Shown piece after piece: positions 41,311 through 49,039 of a stretch of DNA of 61,566 bases. The DNA lies in assembly GCA_016845585.1 (NCBI GenBank), contig JAERSO010000072.1, positions 1 through 61,566 of the forward strand, given 5' to 3'. The position numbers and the translations under genes are program-made. The notes under the pieces were generated by a model, which was given only the letters and a program-made list of their open reading frames with translations, had not been told where the DNA came from and did no database searches. The first letter of the stretch is position 1; each line of letters starts with the position of its first letter. The DNA is from Acidimicrobiaceae bacterium. GTDB taxonomy: Bacteria > Actinomycetota > Acidimicrobiia > Acidimicrobiales > Aldehydirespiratoraceae.

Positions 41311-41343
41311 AAGCACACTGGGGTCTGTCCCCAGTGTGCTTTA
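41309..41343. terminator. Hairpin, GGGGTCTGTCCCC family (copy 3)
   Basis: TAAAGCACACTGGGG / TCTGT / CCCCAGTGTGCTTTA: 15-bp perfect arms. The right arm contains the TAA stop of the enoyl-CoA hydratase gene (41341-41343). It is the only copy between two genes on the same strand, separating hydratase from the aldehyde dehydrogenase promoter. Confidence 0.8.
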
Positions 41344-42117
41344 GCGGCCGGTGAACTTGGGGTCGCGCTTTTCGATGAAGGCGGCGCCCGCCTCTTTCAT
41401 GTCGTCGGTGGCGAACTGCATCGTCTGGGCGAAGCCCTCAGACTCGAGTGCCTGGTCGAGGGTCGACGTGAACGACTGGTTGAGGAGCTTCTTGCTCGCG
41501 GCAAGCGCCACGGGCGGGCCATCGGCGAGCCGACCGGCGAAGTCGGCGACCAGGTCGTCGAGTTCGGACTGCGGCACCACTCGGTTGACGAGTCCGAGTT
41601 CGTCGGCGTAGGCGGCGTCGATCACGTCGGCCAACATCACGAGCTCCTTGGCCTTCTGCATGCCGACGATCCGGGGAAGGATGAACGAGCCACCGAAGTC
41701 GATGTTGAGGCCTCGCCGGGCAAAGATTTCGCTGAACCGGCTGCGATCCGACGCCAGCACGAAGTCGCATGCCAGCGCCAGGTTCATCCCGGCTCCCGCC
41801 GCCACGCCATCCACGCGGGCGATTGTCGGCTTCGGCATGTTGAACAAGGTGTTGCAACAGTTGCCGACACGCCGCATCGACTCGAGACCGTGTGGTTGTG
41901 GGCCCTCGCCCCGGCCGGGGCCGACGTAGGCGCCGCTGCAGAAGTCGTCCCCGTCGCCGGTGACGACCACGCACCGAACGGACTCGTCACGCGTCAGATC
42001 CTCGAAGATCCCCTGCAGCGTCGTCCAACCCTCAGAGGCGATTGCGTTCTTGGCCTTCGGGAAGCTGATGGTGAGCGTGGCCACCCGGTCCTGCGTGTCG
42101 ACGGAGAATTCGGTCAT
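41341..42117 (-). CDS. Enoyl-CoA hydratase/isomerase (crotonase) family protein
   Basis: A 258-residue crotonase. G-D-G-D-D-F-C-S-G-A forms the first half of the oxyanion hole and V-A-A-G-A-G-M-N-L-A-L-A-C-D the second. The acidic catalytic pair of hydratases is not clearly kept (R-R-G-L-N-I-D-F-G-G-S-F), so it could be an isomerase or another crotonase activity. ATG 42117 has TACGGT 7 nt upstream and no ribosome site. The stop codon is part of a hairpin. Confidence 0.87.
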   Translation of the reverse strand: MTEFSVDTQDRVATLTISFPKAKNAIASEGWTTLQGIFEDLTRDESVRCVVVTGDGDDFCSGAYVGPGRGEGPQPHGLESMRRVGNCCNTLFNMPKPTIARVDGVAAGAGMNLALACDFVLASDRSRFSEIFARRGLNIDFGGSFILPRIVGMQKAKELVMLADVIDAAYADELGLVNRVVPQSELDDLVADFAGRLADGPPVALAASKKLLNQSFTSTLDQALESEGFAQTMQFATDDMKEAGAAFIEKRDPKFTGR

Positions 42118-42124
42118 GGCGCCG

Positions 42125-42130
42125 ACCGTA
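42125..42130 (-). promoter_or_regulatory. -10-like box for the crotonase gene (leaderless)
   Basis: TACGGT on the minus strand, 7 nt before ATG 42117, in the 17-nt gap after the agmatinase-like gene. The gene may therefore also be transcribed alone. Confidence 0.45.
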
Positions 42131-42134
42131 GGCG

Positions 42135-43112
42135 CTACCCCGCGCGCCGCTCCACTCCTGGGAGGACACACAGCATCTCGTAGATGAGGTCGGCGGCGAT
42201 CCGGGACGTCATGCCCGAAACGTCATAGATCGGGGCGACCTCGACGAGATCGCAGCCGACGATGTCGAGCCCCGCGCACCCGCGAATGATCTCGATGGCC
42301 TGTGGGGTGGTGAGTCCGCCGATCTCGAGCGTGCCGGTTCCCGGGGCATAGGCCGGGTCGAGGCCGTCGATGTCGAACGAGAGGTAGACGGGGCCGCCGC
42401 CAACCTTCTCGCGCACCTCCGCCATCAAGGGCGTGAGCGATTTGTGCCAACACTCCTCCGCCTGCACGACCCGGAAGCCCTGCTCACGCGACCAGTCGAA
42501 ATCATCGGCCGCGTACCCGGTGCCACGCACACCGATCTGCACGACGCGGTCGCCGTCGAGCAACCCCTCCTCCACCGCCCGCCGAAACGGTGTGCCGTGG
42601 GCGATCTTCTCGCCGAACATGTCGTCGTTGATGTCTGTGTGGGCATCGACGTGCACCATCCCGACAGGGCCATGGACCTTCTTCATCGCCCGCAGCATCG
42701 GCAGCGCGATCGTGTGGTCGCCGCCGATGGCGACCGTCTTCAGTCCGTGAGACAGGAGTTCGTCGGCAAAAGCTTCGATGCGGGCGACCGAATCGTCCTT
42801 GTTGAACGCGTTGGTGGCGACGTCGCCGAGATCATCGATCCGCAGCGAGTCGAACGGTGCCGCCCTGGTGGCCATGTTGTACGGCCGGATCATCACCGAC
42901 TCCTCACGGATACCGCGAGGACCGAACCGGGCGCCGGGGCGATTCGACGTGCCGAGGTCGAACGGCACGCCGAAGATGCCGACATCGAGGTCGGCCGGTT
43001 CGCTGCGGTTGGGCAGCCGCATGAACGTGGTGATGCCGCCGAAGCGCGGCATGTCGTTCCCGCCCAGCGGCTGCGGGTTGCCTGACGACGATGCGGCAGG
43101 GCCGCCTGGCAT
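42135..43112 (-). CDS. Agmatinase-like ureohydrolase
   Basis: A 325-residue arginase/agmatinase-family enzyme with the manganese motifs G-G-D-H-T, H-V-D-A-H-T-D and S-F-D-I-D-G-L-D-P-A. It splits a guanidino compound into urea and an amine; agmatine, guanidinobutyrate or another substrate are all possible. ATG 43112 overlaps the stop of the LLM gene by one base (TGATG). A 19-residue Ser/Gly/Asn-rich N-terminal tail precedes the core M-P-R-F-G-G. Confidence 0.88.
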   Translation of the reverse strand: MPGGPAASSSGNPQPLGGNDMPRFGGITTFMRLPNRSEPADLDVGIFGVPFDLGTSNRPGARFGPRGIREESVMIRPYNMATRAAPFDSLRIDDLGDVATNAFNKDDSVARIEAFADELLSHGLKTVAIGGDHTIALPMLRAMKKVHGPVGMVHVDAHTDINDDMFGEKIAHGTPFRRAVEEGLLDGDRVVQIGVRGTGYAADDFDWSREQGFRVVQAEECWHKSLTPLMAEVREKVGGGPVYLSFDIDGLDPAYAPGTGTLEIGGLTTPQAIEIIRGCAGLDIVGCDLVEVAPIYDVSGMTSRIAADLIYEMLCVLPGVERRAG

Positions 43113-43990
43113 CAGATCTCGCCGCCCATCGATTCGACCAACTCCCACGCACCCTCGAGATCGTCGCCACTGCCAAGGACGTTCAGCGCGATCTCGTTGC
43201 AGCCGGCTTCCTTGTAGGCGTCGAGACCGGCGCGCACGGTGGCGATGTCGCCGGCGAGGATCATGTCAGCGGGGCCGGCCATGCCCTCACGGTCGAGCAT
43301 CGCCCGGTAGGAGTGCAGTTGGCCGTAGATCGCCAGGCCTTCGCCGCCGCGCTTGCGGGCCGACTCGGGATCATCGGTGATCCAGACCGGCACGCCGGAC
43401 GCGATCCAGGAGTCGGGACTCATCCCGGGGCGGATATGTGAGGCGATGGTCTTGGGACCGGTCATCCACGTGATGGTGCCGCTCGTGCGATCGGCAGCGA
43501 GCTTCAGCATCTTCGGGCCGAGCGCGGCGAGCATCACATCGGGGGTCGGTCCGGGCACGTCGAGGCTGACGTGGTGTGTCACGAACTCTCCAGTCGTCGA
43601 CACCTGCTGGTCGCTGAGCAAAGGAAGCAGCGCATCGAGGTACTCGACCATGTGGGTGTACGGCTTGTTCCACGGGATGCCGAACGCACCTTCCATCGCC
43701 AGCTTGTGGCTGGCACCCAGCCCGAGCGTGAACCGTCCGCCGCTCACCTGATTGATGGTGCGGGCCTGGGCGGCGAGGTTCTGCGGGTAGGTGGTCTGCA
43801 TGGCGACGACCGAGGTGCCGAGACCGATCTCGGGAATCTCGCGACCGACGATGCCCAGCACGACCATCGGATCAGTCGCGCTGATCTGCGGATTCCAGTA
43901 GCGGTGCAATCCGGCCGCTCGGGCGCGGTCGGCGTTGGCCAGCCCCTCGTCAACAGTCGTCGGGGAATCGAACCAGGAGATCTTCGTCAT
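43112..43990 (-). CDS. LLM-class F420-dependent oxidoreductase
   Basis: A 292-residue luciferase-like oxidoreductase of the F420 type. G-L-G-T-S-V-V-A-M-Q, then R-F-T-L-G-L-G-A-S-H and P-D-V-M-L-A-A-L-G-P-K-M-L-K-L-A (family-typical) are visible. The start is ATG 43990; an in-frame start at 44017 overlaps the preceding gene's end. It is coupled to the agmatinase-like gene. Substrate unknown. Confidence 0.88.
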   Translation of the reverse strand: MTKISWFDSPTTVDEGLANADRARAAGLHRYWNPQISATDPMVVLGIVGREIPEIGLGTSVVAMQTTYPQNLAAQARTINQVSGGRFTLGLGASHKLAMEGAFGIPWNKPYTHMVEYLDALLPLLSDQQVSTTGEFVTHHVSLDVPGPTPDVMLAALGPKMLKLAADRTSGTITWMTGPKTIASHIRPGMSPDSWIASGVPVWITDDPESARKRGGEGLAIYGQLHSYRAMLDREGMAGPADMILAGDIATVRAGLDAYKEAGCNEIALNVLGSGDDLEGAWELVESMGGEI

Positions 43991-44013
43991 GGCCGACAGC
44001 ATGCCCGACGAAT

Positions 44014-44724
44014 TCACATTCGGTCGAGAAGCTCCCGTTTCTTGGCCTGGAACTCTTCCTCGGTCACCACGCCTTGGCGTCGCAGCTGGTCGAGTTTCTC
44101 GATCTGCTCGGGGATCGACAGCTCAGCGGCCGGTGCAGCGGCAGCGCCTCCCGCCGCAGCCCGCCCGAGACGCTGGAGCCGGCGATCCTCCAAGCCTTCG
44201 ACCTGGCGGTAGATCTCGTTCTGCACGATGTTGGGCTTGCGGATGTTCGAGAACTCCTGCCGACCGCCTTCGCCCGCGGATTCGATTCCGAGGTCGCCGG
44301 CACCGATCATGCGCTCGAAGATCGACTGGTTGAAGAAGACCGTGTTGATTCGGTCCAGCGGGATCTCGATGCCCGTCTTGCTCACGACGCCGGTGCGGGA
44401 GATGACCCGCTCGTTGGTGACGACGAAGTTGGTGGTCGTCCACTTCATGTAGTTGATGCCGAACCACCCGAGTGCACCGATCCAGAAAATGCCGATGACG
44501 TAGTCGATCGGCCCCCACCAGCTCGTGGCCAACGCAACCGCGCCGAAGACCGTGGCGAGCACCAGCAGCGACGCGGGCGGAGCGATCTGCCACCAGTGCG
44601 GCCGAAGATCGAGGACCAGGTCCTCGTCGTCGGTCAGAAGATGTCGAGGGAAGGGCACGTGCCGAGAGTAGTGCAACTCGGGCGCGCCTCGACCCGGCGG
44701 GCCGGTCACGCTCTGGTCGTACAT
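44014..44724 (-). CDS. Membrane protein with bacterial PH domain and C-terminal SHOCT motif
   Basis: A 236-residue protein: two transmembrane helices (about residues 50-90), a bacterial PH (YdbT/DUF304) domain with V-V-T-N-E-R-V-I-S-R-T-G-V-V and P-L-D-R-I-N-T-V, and a C-terminal SHOCT motif (L-S-I-P-E-Q-I-E-K-L-D-Q-L, then G-V-V-T-E-E-E-F-Q-A-K-K). The open frame runs on to 45453 through poly-Val, but that is only the antisense of a threonine-rich gene. ATG 44724 is the natural start. Function unknown, likely membrane associated. Confidence 0.8.
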   Translation of the reverse strand: MYDQSVTGPPGRGAPELHYSRHVPFPRHLLTDDEDLVLDLRPHWWQIAPPASLLVLATVFGAVALATSWWGPIDYVIGIFWIGALGWFGINYMKWTTTNFVVTNERVISRTGVVSKTGIEIPLDRINTVFFNQSIFERMIGAGDLGIESAGEGGRQEFSNIRKPNIVQNEIYRQVEGLEDRRLQRLGRAAAGGAAAAPAAELSIPEQIEKLDQLRRQGVVTEEEFQAKKRELLDRM

Positions 44725-44947
44725 GAACAGCAGGCCACCGACGGGGAAGACTCCGTGGGTCTGCGCCGCACCGGTGATCTCGTGGTCCCCGGCGACGACC
44801 GGGATGATCGCGGTGACCGTCATCGTCTTGAAGTTCGTGTGCCAGCGACTGTCGAAGTCGACACCGCCGTATGTGCGGCCCGCTTCGACCGCACCCACGT
44901 TGAGCACTGCTGACAGCTGCGCTGCCGGCCTCGCCTCGGCGATACCG

Positions 44948-45715
44948 ATGCCGATGCCGTCTGTCCCGAGCGCACTTCGCGTTTCGGTCGGCGAGCTCCT
45001 GGCGTTGTCGTCACCGGCGGCGCCCCGCATCGCCATCTCGGCATGGCGGCGAGACGGGTTCCCCCGATCGGCATCGCGACCGTGGCGCCGATTCGTGTTC
45101 CTGGGTGCGCTCAGGATTCTGCTCATCGCAACGGCCACGGCGGCACTCCTCACCCTCGACGCGTTCGGCGTGCGCCAGAGCGAGGTGGCGACGGATGACG
45201 CGGTGGACGGTGAAGCAGAGGAGGGGTCAGACGAACCCGCCGAGGCGGACAACGGCGAGCCCGCTCCCGACGCTGGCTCGACATCGACCACCAGCACGGC
45301 CGCTCCCGCCCCCAGCACCTCGTCGCTCGTAGCCGACGAACCGGATCCGACGGATCCGGACCCGGCACCATCCACCACCGCGCCGTCCACGACCACAACC
45401 ACCACGACGACGACCACAACGACGGTCGCGCCTGACACGACGCCACCCATCATCGGCTCGTTCGCTGATCACGGTCACCGCTACCGACAACGTCGCCGTG
45501 ACCCCGGTGGTGGCCGACTGGTCGGCTGTCAGCGGCGATTCCGGGGGGGGTTGACGCTCTCGCTCTCTGGAACAGACTGGACCGGCAACCTCGTCCACCC
45601 GCCAGGAACTTTCCCGACCATCACCACGGTCACCATCGACGTCACAGCAGCCGATGCGGCGGGAAACGAAGCGACCAGTTCACCGATCTCCGTCGTGGTC
45701 ATCCCCTGCCCGTAG
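44948..45715 (+). pseudogene. Frame-disrupted Thr/Ser/Pro-rich anchored surface protein
   Basis: The frame codes for a basic segment, one hydrophobic helix (V-F-L-G-A-L-R-I-L-L-I-A, near 45095), an acidic Glu/Asp stretch, a low-complexity Ser/Thr/Pro linker with twelve consecutive Thr, and an Ig-like C-terminal part (L-T-L-S-L-S-G-T-D-W and A-D-A-A-G-N-E-A). Between about 45466 and 45550 the conserved Ig-like text (T-V-T-A-T-D-N-V-A-V-T-P) is in another frame, and the return is at a run of eight G (45543-45550). So two compensating shifts are present. The start is uncertain. It overlaps the arsJ 3' end by 17 bp. Confidence 0.45.
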
Positions 45716-46886
45716 CCGGATCAGTGTTCGGCAGGCGGAGCGTCAAGAGCCATGCGGTCGCCACCGCCACGGTGGAGCCCCACATTGCGAGTCCGAGACC
45801 ACCCCAGATGAACAGTGCACCCGAGAGCAGGGTGCCGACGAGACGTCCTGCGGCATTGGCGGAGTAGTAGAAACCCACATCGAGACTGACGTCGGTGCCT
45901 GCGAAGGCCAGCACCAGGTACGAGTGCAGGCTCGAGTTGAGGGCGAAGACGATGCCGAAGATGACCAGGCCGCCCACGACGGAGACCGTTCGGATGTCCT
46001 CGTCGCCCACACCGATCGCGATCGACGCCGAGACAGCGGCGAGCACCAGTGCCAAAGGCGCGGCGACGTCGGCTCGGTTTCTCAGGACTCGATGGGCGAG
46101 CGACTGGACGATGCCGTAGCCGATGACCCAGGCGGCGAGGAAGCCTCCGATCCCCTCGAAGGACCAACCGAGCTCCTCGGACAGGAAGACCGGCAGCGCC
46201 ACGACGAACCAGATGTCGCGCGAGGCGAAGAGGAAGAACCGTGCGGCCGACAGACGATTGATCGCCGTCGACTTCGACAGGATCGACCGCAGCGGCGGCT
46301 TCTCCCTCGCCTTGCCCACATCCTCGTCGAGCAGCACGGCGACCGAGACGAGCGCTGTCGCGATCGCCGCAGCCATCCAGAGAAGCGCGGCGTCATAGCC
46401 GACCCACCCGAGGAGACCGGCACCGAGGAAGAAGCCGACTCCCTTCAGCGCGTTCTTCGAGCCGGTCAGGACGGCGACCAGACGAAAGAGCTGCCCCTCC
46501 CCCGCCACGAACTTCACCGCGCTCTTGGAGCTCATCTTGGTGAGATCCTTGGCAACGCCCGACAGCGCCTGCGCACCCATGACATAGGCGACGGAGATCC
46601 ACTCCGTCCAGCCATCGGCGTGTCCGGCCAGCACGAGGAGCGCAACGACCTGGAGCGCGAGACCGGCCAGCAGTGTGCGGTTCAGGCCTGTCCGGGCGCC
46701 GACCCAGCCGCCGATCAGATTGGTGGCGATCCCCATCACCTCGTACAGGAGGAAGAGGAATGCCAGCGAGACCGGTGAATACCCGAGCTCGTGGAAATGC
46801 AGCAGAACGAGCATGTGCAGCGCACCGTCGGTGAGCGTGAACGTCCAGTACCCCGCCGTGACGAGGGCATAGTTGCGGAGCTTCAC
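45699..46886 (-). CDS. arsJ: ArsJ, organoarsenical efflux MFS transporter
   Basis: A 395-residue transporter with about twelve membrane helices. It carries the ArsJ blocks R-N-Y-A-L-V-T-A-G-Y-W-T-F-T-L-T-D-G-A, H-E-L-G-Y-S-P, G-V-A-K-D-L-T-K-M-S-S-K-S-A and T-G-S-K-N-A-L-K-G-V-G-F-F-L-G. ArsJ exports 1-arseno-3-phosphoglycerate made by its partner GAPDH. GTG 46886 is chosen, 10 nt after the GAPDH stop; a frame back to 47138 is open but antisense-like. The pair is diagnostic of arsenate resistance. Confidence 0.92.
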   Translation of the reverse strand: MKLRNYALVTAGYWTFTLTDGALHMLVLLHFHELGYSPVSLAFLFLLYEVMGIATNLIGGWVGARTGLNRTLLAGLALQVVALLVLAGHADGWTEWISVAYVMGAQALSGVAKDLTKMSSKSAVKFVAGEGQLFRLVAVLTGSKNALKGVGFFLGAGLLGWVGYDAALLWMAAAIATALVSVAVLLDEDVGKAREKPPLRSILSKSTAINRLSAARFFLFASRDIWFVVALPVFLSEELGWSFEGIGGFLAAWVIGYGIVQSLAHRVLRNRADVAAPLALVLAAVSASIAIGVGDEDIRTVSVVGGLVIFGIVFALNSSLHSYLVLAFAGTDVSLDVGFYYSANAAGRLVGTLLSGALFIWGGLGLAMWGSTVAVATAWLLTLRLPNTDPATGRG

Positions 46887-46896
46887 CGGTCTGCGA

Positions 46897-47907
46897 TCAC
46901 AAGCTCGCCGCGACCTTCGCCGCCAACTCGGCCATGCGGTGGACGTAGCCGTACTCGTTGTCGTACCAGACAACGACCTTGACCATCCGATCGTCCACGA
47001 CCATCGTGGCAGGGCCGTCGACGACGCCCGAACGTGTGTCATTGGTGAAGTCGGCCGACACGAGCGGTCGCGACTCGAAGCCGAGGATTCCGGCCAGCTC
47101 ACCTTCGGCAGCTTCGGCGAAGAGCGCGTTGACGTCACCGGCCGTCACATCACGGGAGAGGTCGAACACACAGTCGGTGAGGGAGGCGTTGAGCAGCGGC
47201 ACACGCACCGCCATGCCGTTGAGCTTTCCCGCCAGCTCCGGGTAGATCATCGTGATCGCGGTCGCTGAGCCGGTCGACGTCGGGATCAGCGAATTGAGTG
47301 CGGATCGAGCCCGCCGCAGGTCCTTGTGTGGTGCATCGACGACCACCTGCGTGTTGGTGACGTCGTGGATGGTGGTGATCACGCCGCGCTCGATCCCGAC
47401 CTGCTCGTGCAGCACCTTCACGACCGGAGCGAGGCAGTTGGTCGTACAACTCGCGGCGGTGACGAGATGATTCACGGCGGAGTCGTAGAGGTCGTCGTTG
47501 CAGCCCATCACGATGTTGAGCACTCCGTCGTCCTTCACCGGAGCGGCCACGATCACCTTCGGTACACCGCAATCGAAGTGCGGCTGCAGCGTCTCGCCCG
47601 TACGAAACGCACCGGTGCACTCGAGCACGATGTCGATCCCGAGATCCGCCCATGGCACGCGGCCCGGATCGGCATGGCTCGAATAGCTGACCGGTTCGTC
47701 GTTGATCCGAATCCGGTCGCCGTCAACCGTGACCGATCCATCGAAACGGCCATGAACGGTGTCGAATTCGAGGAGGTGGGCCCCGATGGACGCATCCCCG
47801 TGCAGTTCATTGATGTGGGTCAGCTGCAGCTCAGGGTGTCGCGGGAGGGCCCGGACAACGAGCCGACCCATGCGGCCGAAACCATTGATACCGATACGGA
47901 CGGGCAT
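46897..47907 (-). CDS. ArsJ-associated glyceraldehyde-3-phosphate dehydrogenase
   Basis: A 336-residue [17 protein letters not shown] (NAD site), [10 protein letters not shown] (catalytic Cys), H-D-V-T-N-T-Q and W-Y-D-N-E-Y-G-Y. Next to arsJ its role is to add arsenate to glyceraldehyde-3-phosphate, giving 1-arseno-3-phosphoglycerate for export. It is unlikely to be the main glycolytic enzyme. ATG 47907 follows GAGGAG. It lies 10 nt after the GNAT gene and upstream of arsJ. Confidence 0.92.
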   Translation of the reverse strand: MPVRIGINGFGRMGRLVVRALPRHPELQLTHINELHGDASIGAHLLEFDTVHGRFDGSVTVDGDRIRINDEPVSYSSHADPGRVPWADLGIDIVLECTGAFRTGETLQPHFDCGVPKVIVAAPVKDDGVLNIVMGCNDDLYDSAVNHLVTAASCTTNCLAPVVKVLHEQVGIERGVITTIHDVTNTQVVVDAPHKDLRRARSALNSLIPTSTGSATAITMIYPELAGKLNGMAVRVPLLNASLTDCVFDLSRDVTAGDVNALFAEAAEGELAGILGFESRPLVSADFTNDTRSGVVDGPATMVVDDRMVKVVVWYDNEYGYVHRMAELAAKVAASL

Positions 47908-47917
47908 TGGCGGCTCC

Positions 47918-48631
47918 TCAGGCGGAGTCGGGACGTGACGGACGCCAATATCGATACCCGTCAACGCGCCGGAATCCGATGCGTTCGTACCACTCACGGG
48001 CCCGGGTGTTGGAGTGTTCAACCTGAAGCCACAGATCCGTCACCCCGCGTTCATCTGCCGCTCTCACCAGTGCGGCGAAGATCGCGGTGCCGATCCCTCG
48101 GCCCCACGCGTCGGTGGCGGTGCGCATGGCAAAGAAGCCGGCGGCCGCTCCGTCGACGACCGCCATCCCACAACCGTCGGCCTCGCCGGCCACGCCGACG
48201 AGCTTCAGCAGCGGTGTCGCGGTGATCTCGCTGACGCGATCGGGATCGCCGACCAGCGTGTGGATCGCGGCGGGAATCTCGTCGTGCACGATGACGTCAC
48301 CCGGGTCCCCCACTCGGATGGAGTCGATCGACGCGACGTGCACCTCCGTCGGCTCACTCGGTTGGTAACCGGCGGCGTTGAGTTCGGCTTCCAGGTCATC
48401 GGCCGACTCGAAGATCTGGAAGATCGGTGCGTGACCGCGATCGACGTACCACGCTTCGACGCTGCCGATCGCGGCATGGATGCCGAGTCCGGGGTCACCG
48501 ATGGGCAGCGTGCTGTTGGCCCGTCCGGTGGAGCCGAGCGCCGAGCGCAGGACCCAGTCGCGCAGGTTCGTGCGTTCGAAGCCCGGCATGGATCGGTCGG
48601 CAAGGGTGATCAGCTCGGCGGTGGTCAACAT
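47918..48631 (-). CDS. GNAT-family N-acetyltransferase
   Basis: A 237-residue acetyltransferase. The acetyl-CoA loop is in the C-terminal half, [11 protein letters not shown], followed by [19 protein letters not shown]. The N-terminal 110 residues are a poorly conserved GNAT-like copy. It lies 15 nt after the metallopeptidase gene and before the GAPDH-arsJ pair, apparently in one operon. The substrate is unknown; a link to arsenic is not shown. Confidence 0.8.
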   Translation of the reverse strand: MLTTAELITLADRSMPGFERTNLRDWVLRSALGSTGRANSTLPIGDPGLGIHAAIGSVEAWYVDRGHAPIFQIFESADDLEAELNAAGYQPSEPTEVHVASIDSIRVGDPGDVIVHDEIPAAIHTLVGDPDRVSEITATPLLKLVGVAGEADGCGMAVVDGAAAGFFAMRTATDAWGRGIGTAIFAALVRAADERGVTDLWLQVEHSNTRAREWYERIGFRRVDGYRYWRPSRPDSA

Positions 48632-48646
48632 CTCGGCCCCATCTCG

Positions 48647-48991
48647 CTATCCCCATCCCCACTCGTGGAGTCGATCGTCGTCGATCCCGAAATGGTGCGC
48701 CACCTCGTGCACCACGGTCACACCGATTTCCTCGACCAACTCATCCAGGTCACGGGCAAACGCGCACAACGGGATGCGGTAGAGCGTGATGACGTCGGGC
48801 ATCACCAGACCGCCGTAGTCGTCTCGCTCGGTCAGCGGCACGCCCTCGTAGAGGCCGAGCAGGTCCTCCGTCGGATGGTGATCCTCGACGACGATGGCCA
48901 CATTGTCCATCAGACCACCCAGCTCCGGGGGCAGTCCATCGAGCGCGTCGCCCACGATGCGTTCGAACCGGCGGCGGTCGATGATCTCCAC
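48647..48991 (-). CDS. Small zincin-type metallopeptidase family protein
   Basis: A 114-residue protein with H-E-V-A-H-H-F-G-I-D-D-D-R-L near the C-terminus, an HExxH zinc motif characteristic of the small minimal zincin (DUF1025/MMP-like) family common in actinobacteria. I use the second GTG, 48991, because a TAGGGT box ends 7 nt upstream; GTG 48994 is one codon earlier. It heads a probable operon with GNAT, GAPDH and arsJ. Confidence 0.8.
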   Translation of the reverse strand: MEIIDRRRFERIVGDALDGLPPELGGLMDNVAIVVEDHHPTEDLLGLYEGVPLTERDDYGGLVMPDVITLYRIPLCAFARDLDELVEEIGVTVVHEVAHHFGIDDDRLHEWGWG

Positions 48992-48998
48992 CACGGTG

Positions 48999-49004
48999 AC
49001 CCTA
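48999..49004 (-). promoter_or_regulatory. -10-like box for the metallopeptidase operon (leaderless)
   Basis: TAGGGT on the minus strand, 7 nt before GTG 48991; it chooses between two adjacent GTG codons. Confidence 0.5.
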
Positions 49005-49027
49005 CTGCGGCCCGGGTCATCGCTGGG

Positions 49028-49033
49028 TAGGGT
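49028..49033 (+). promoter_or_regulatory. -10-like box for the helicase gene (leaderless)
   Basis: TAGGGT ends 6 nt before GTG 49040. Confidence 0.5.
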
Positions 49034-49039
49034 CGCTGC

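Noticed and set aside
44725-45453. Poly-valine N-terminal extension of the PH-domain protein
   Set aside because: It is the reverse reading of the ACC/ACG threonine repeats of the plus-strand surface protein gene, not a real extension.
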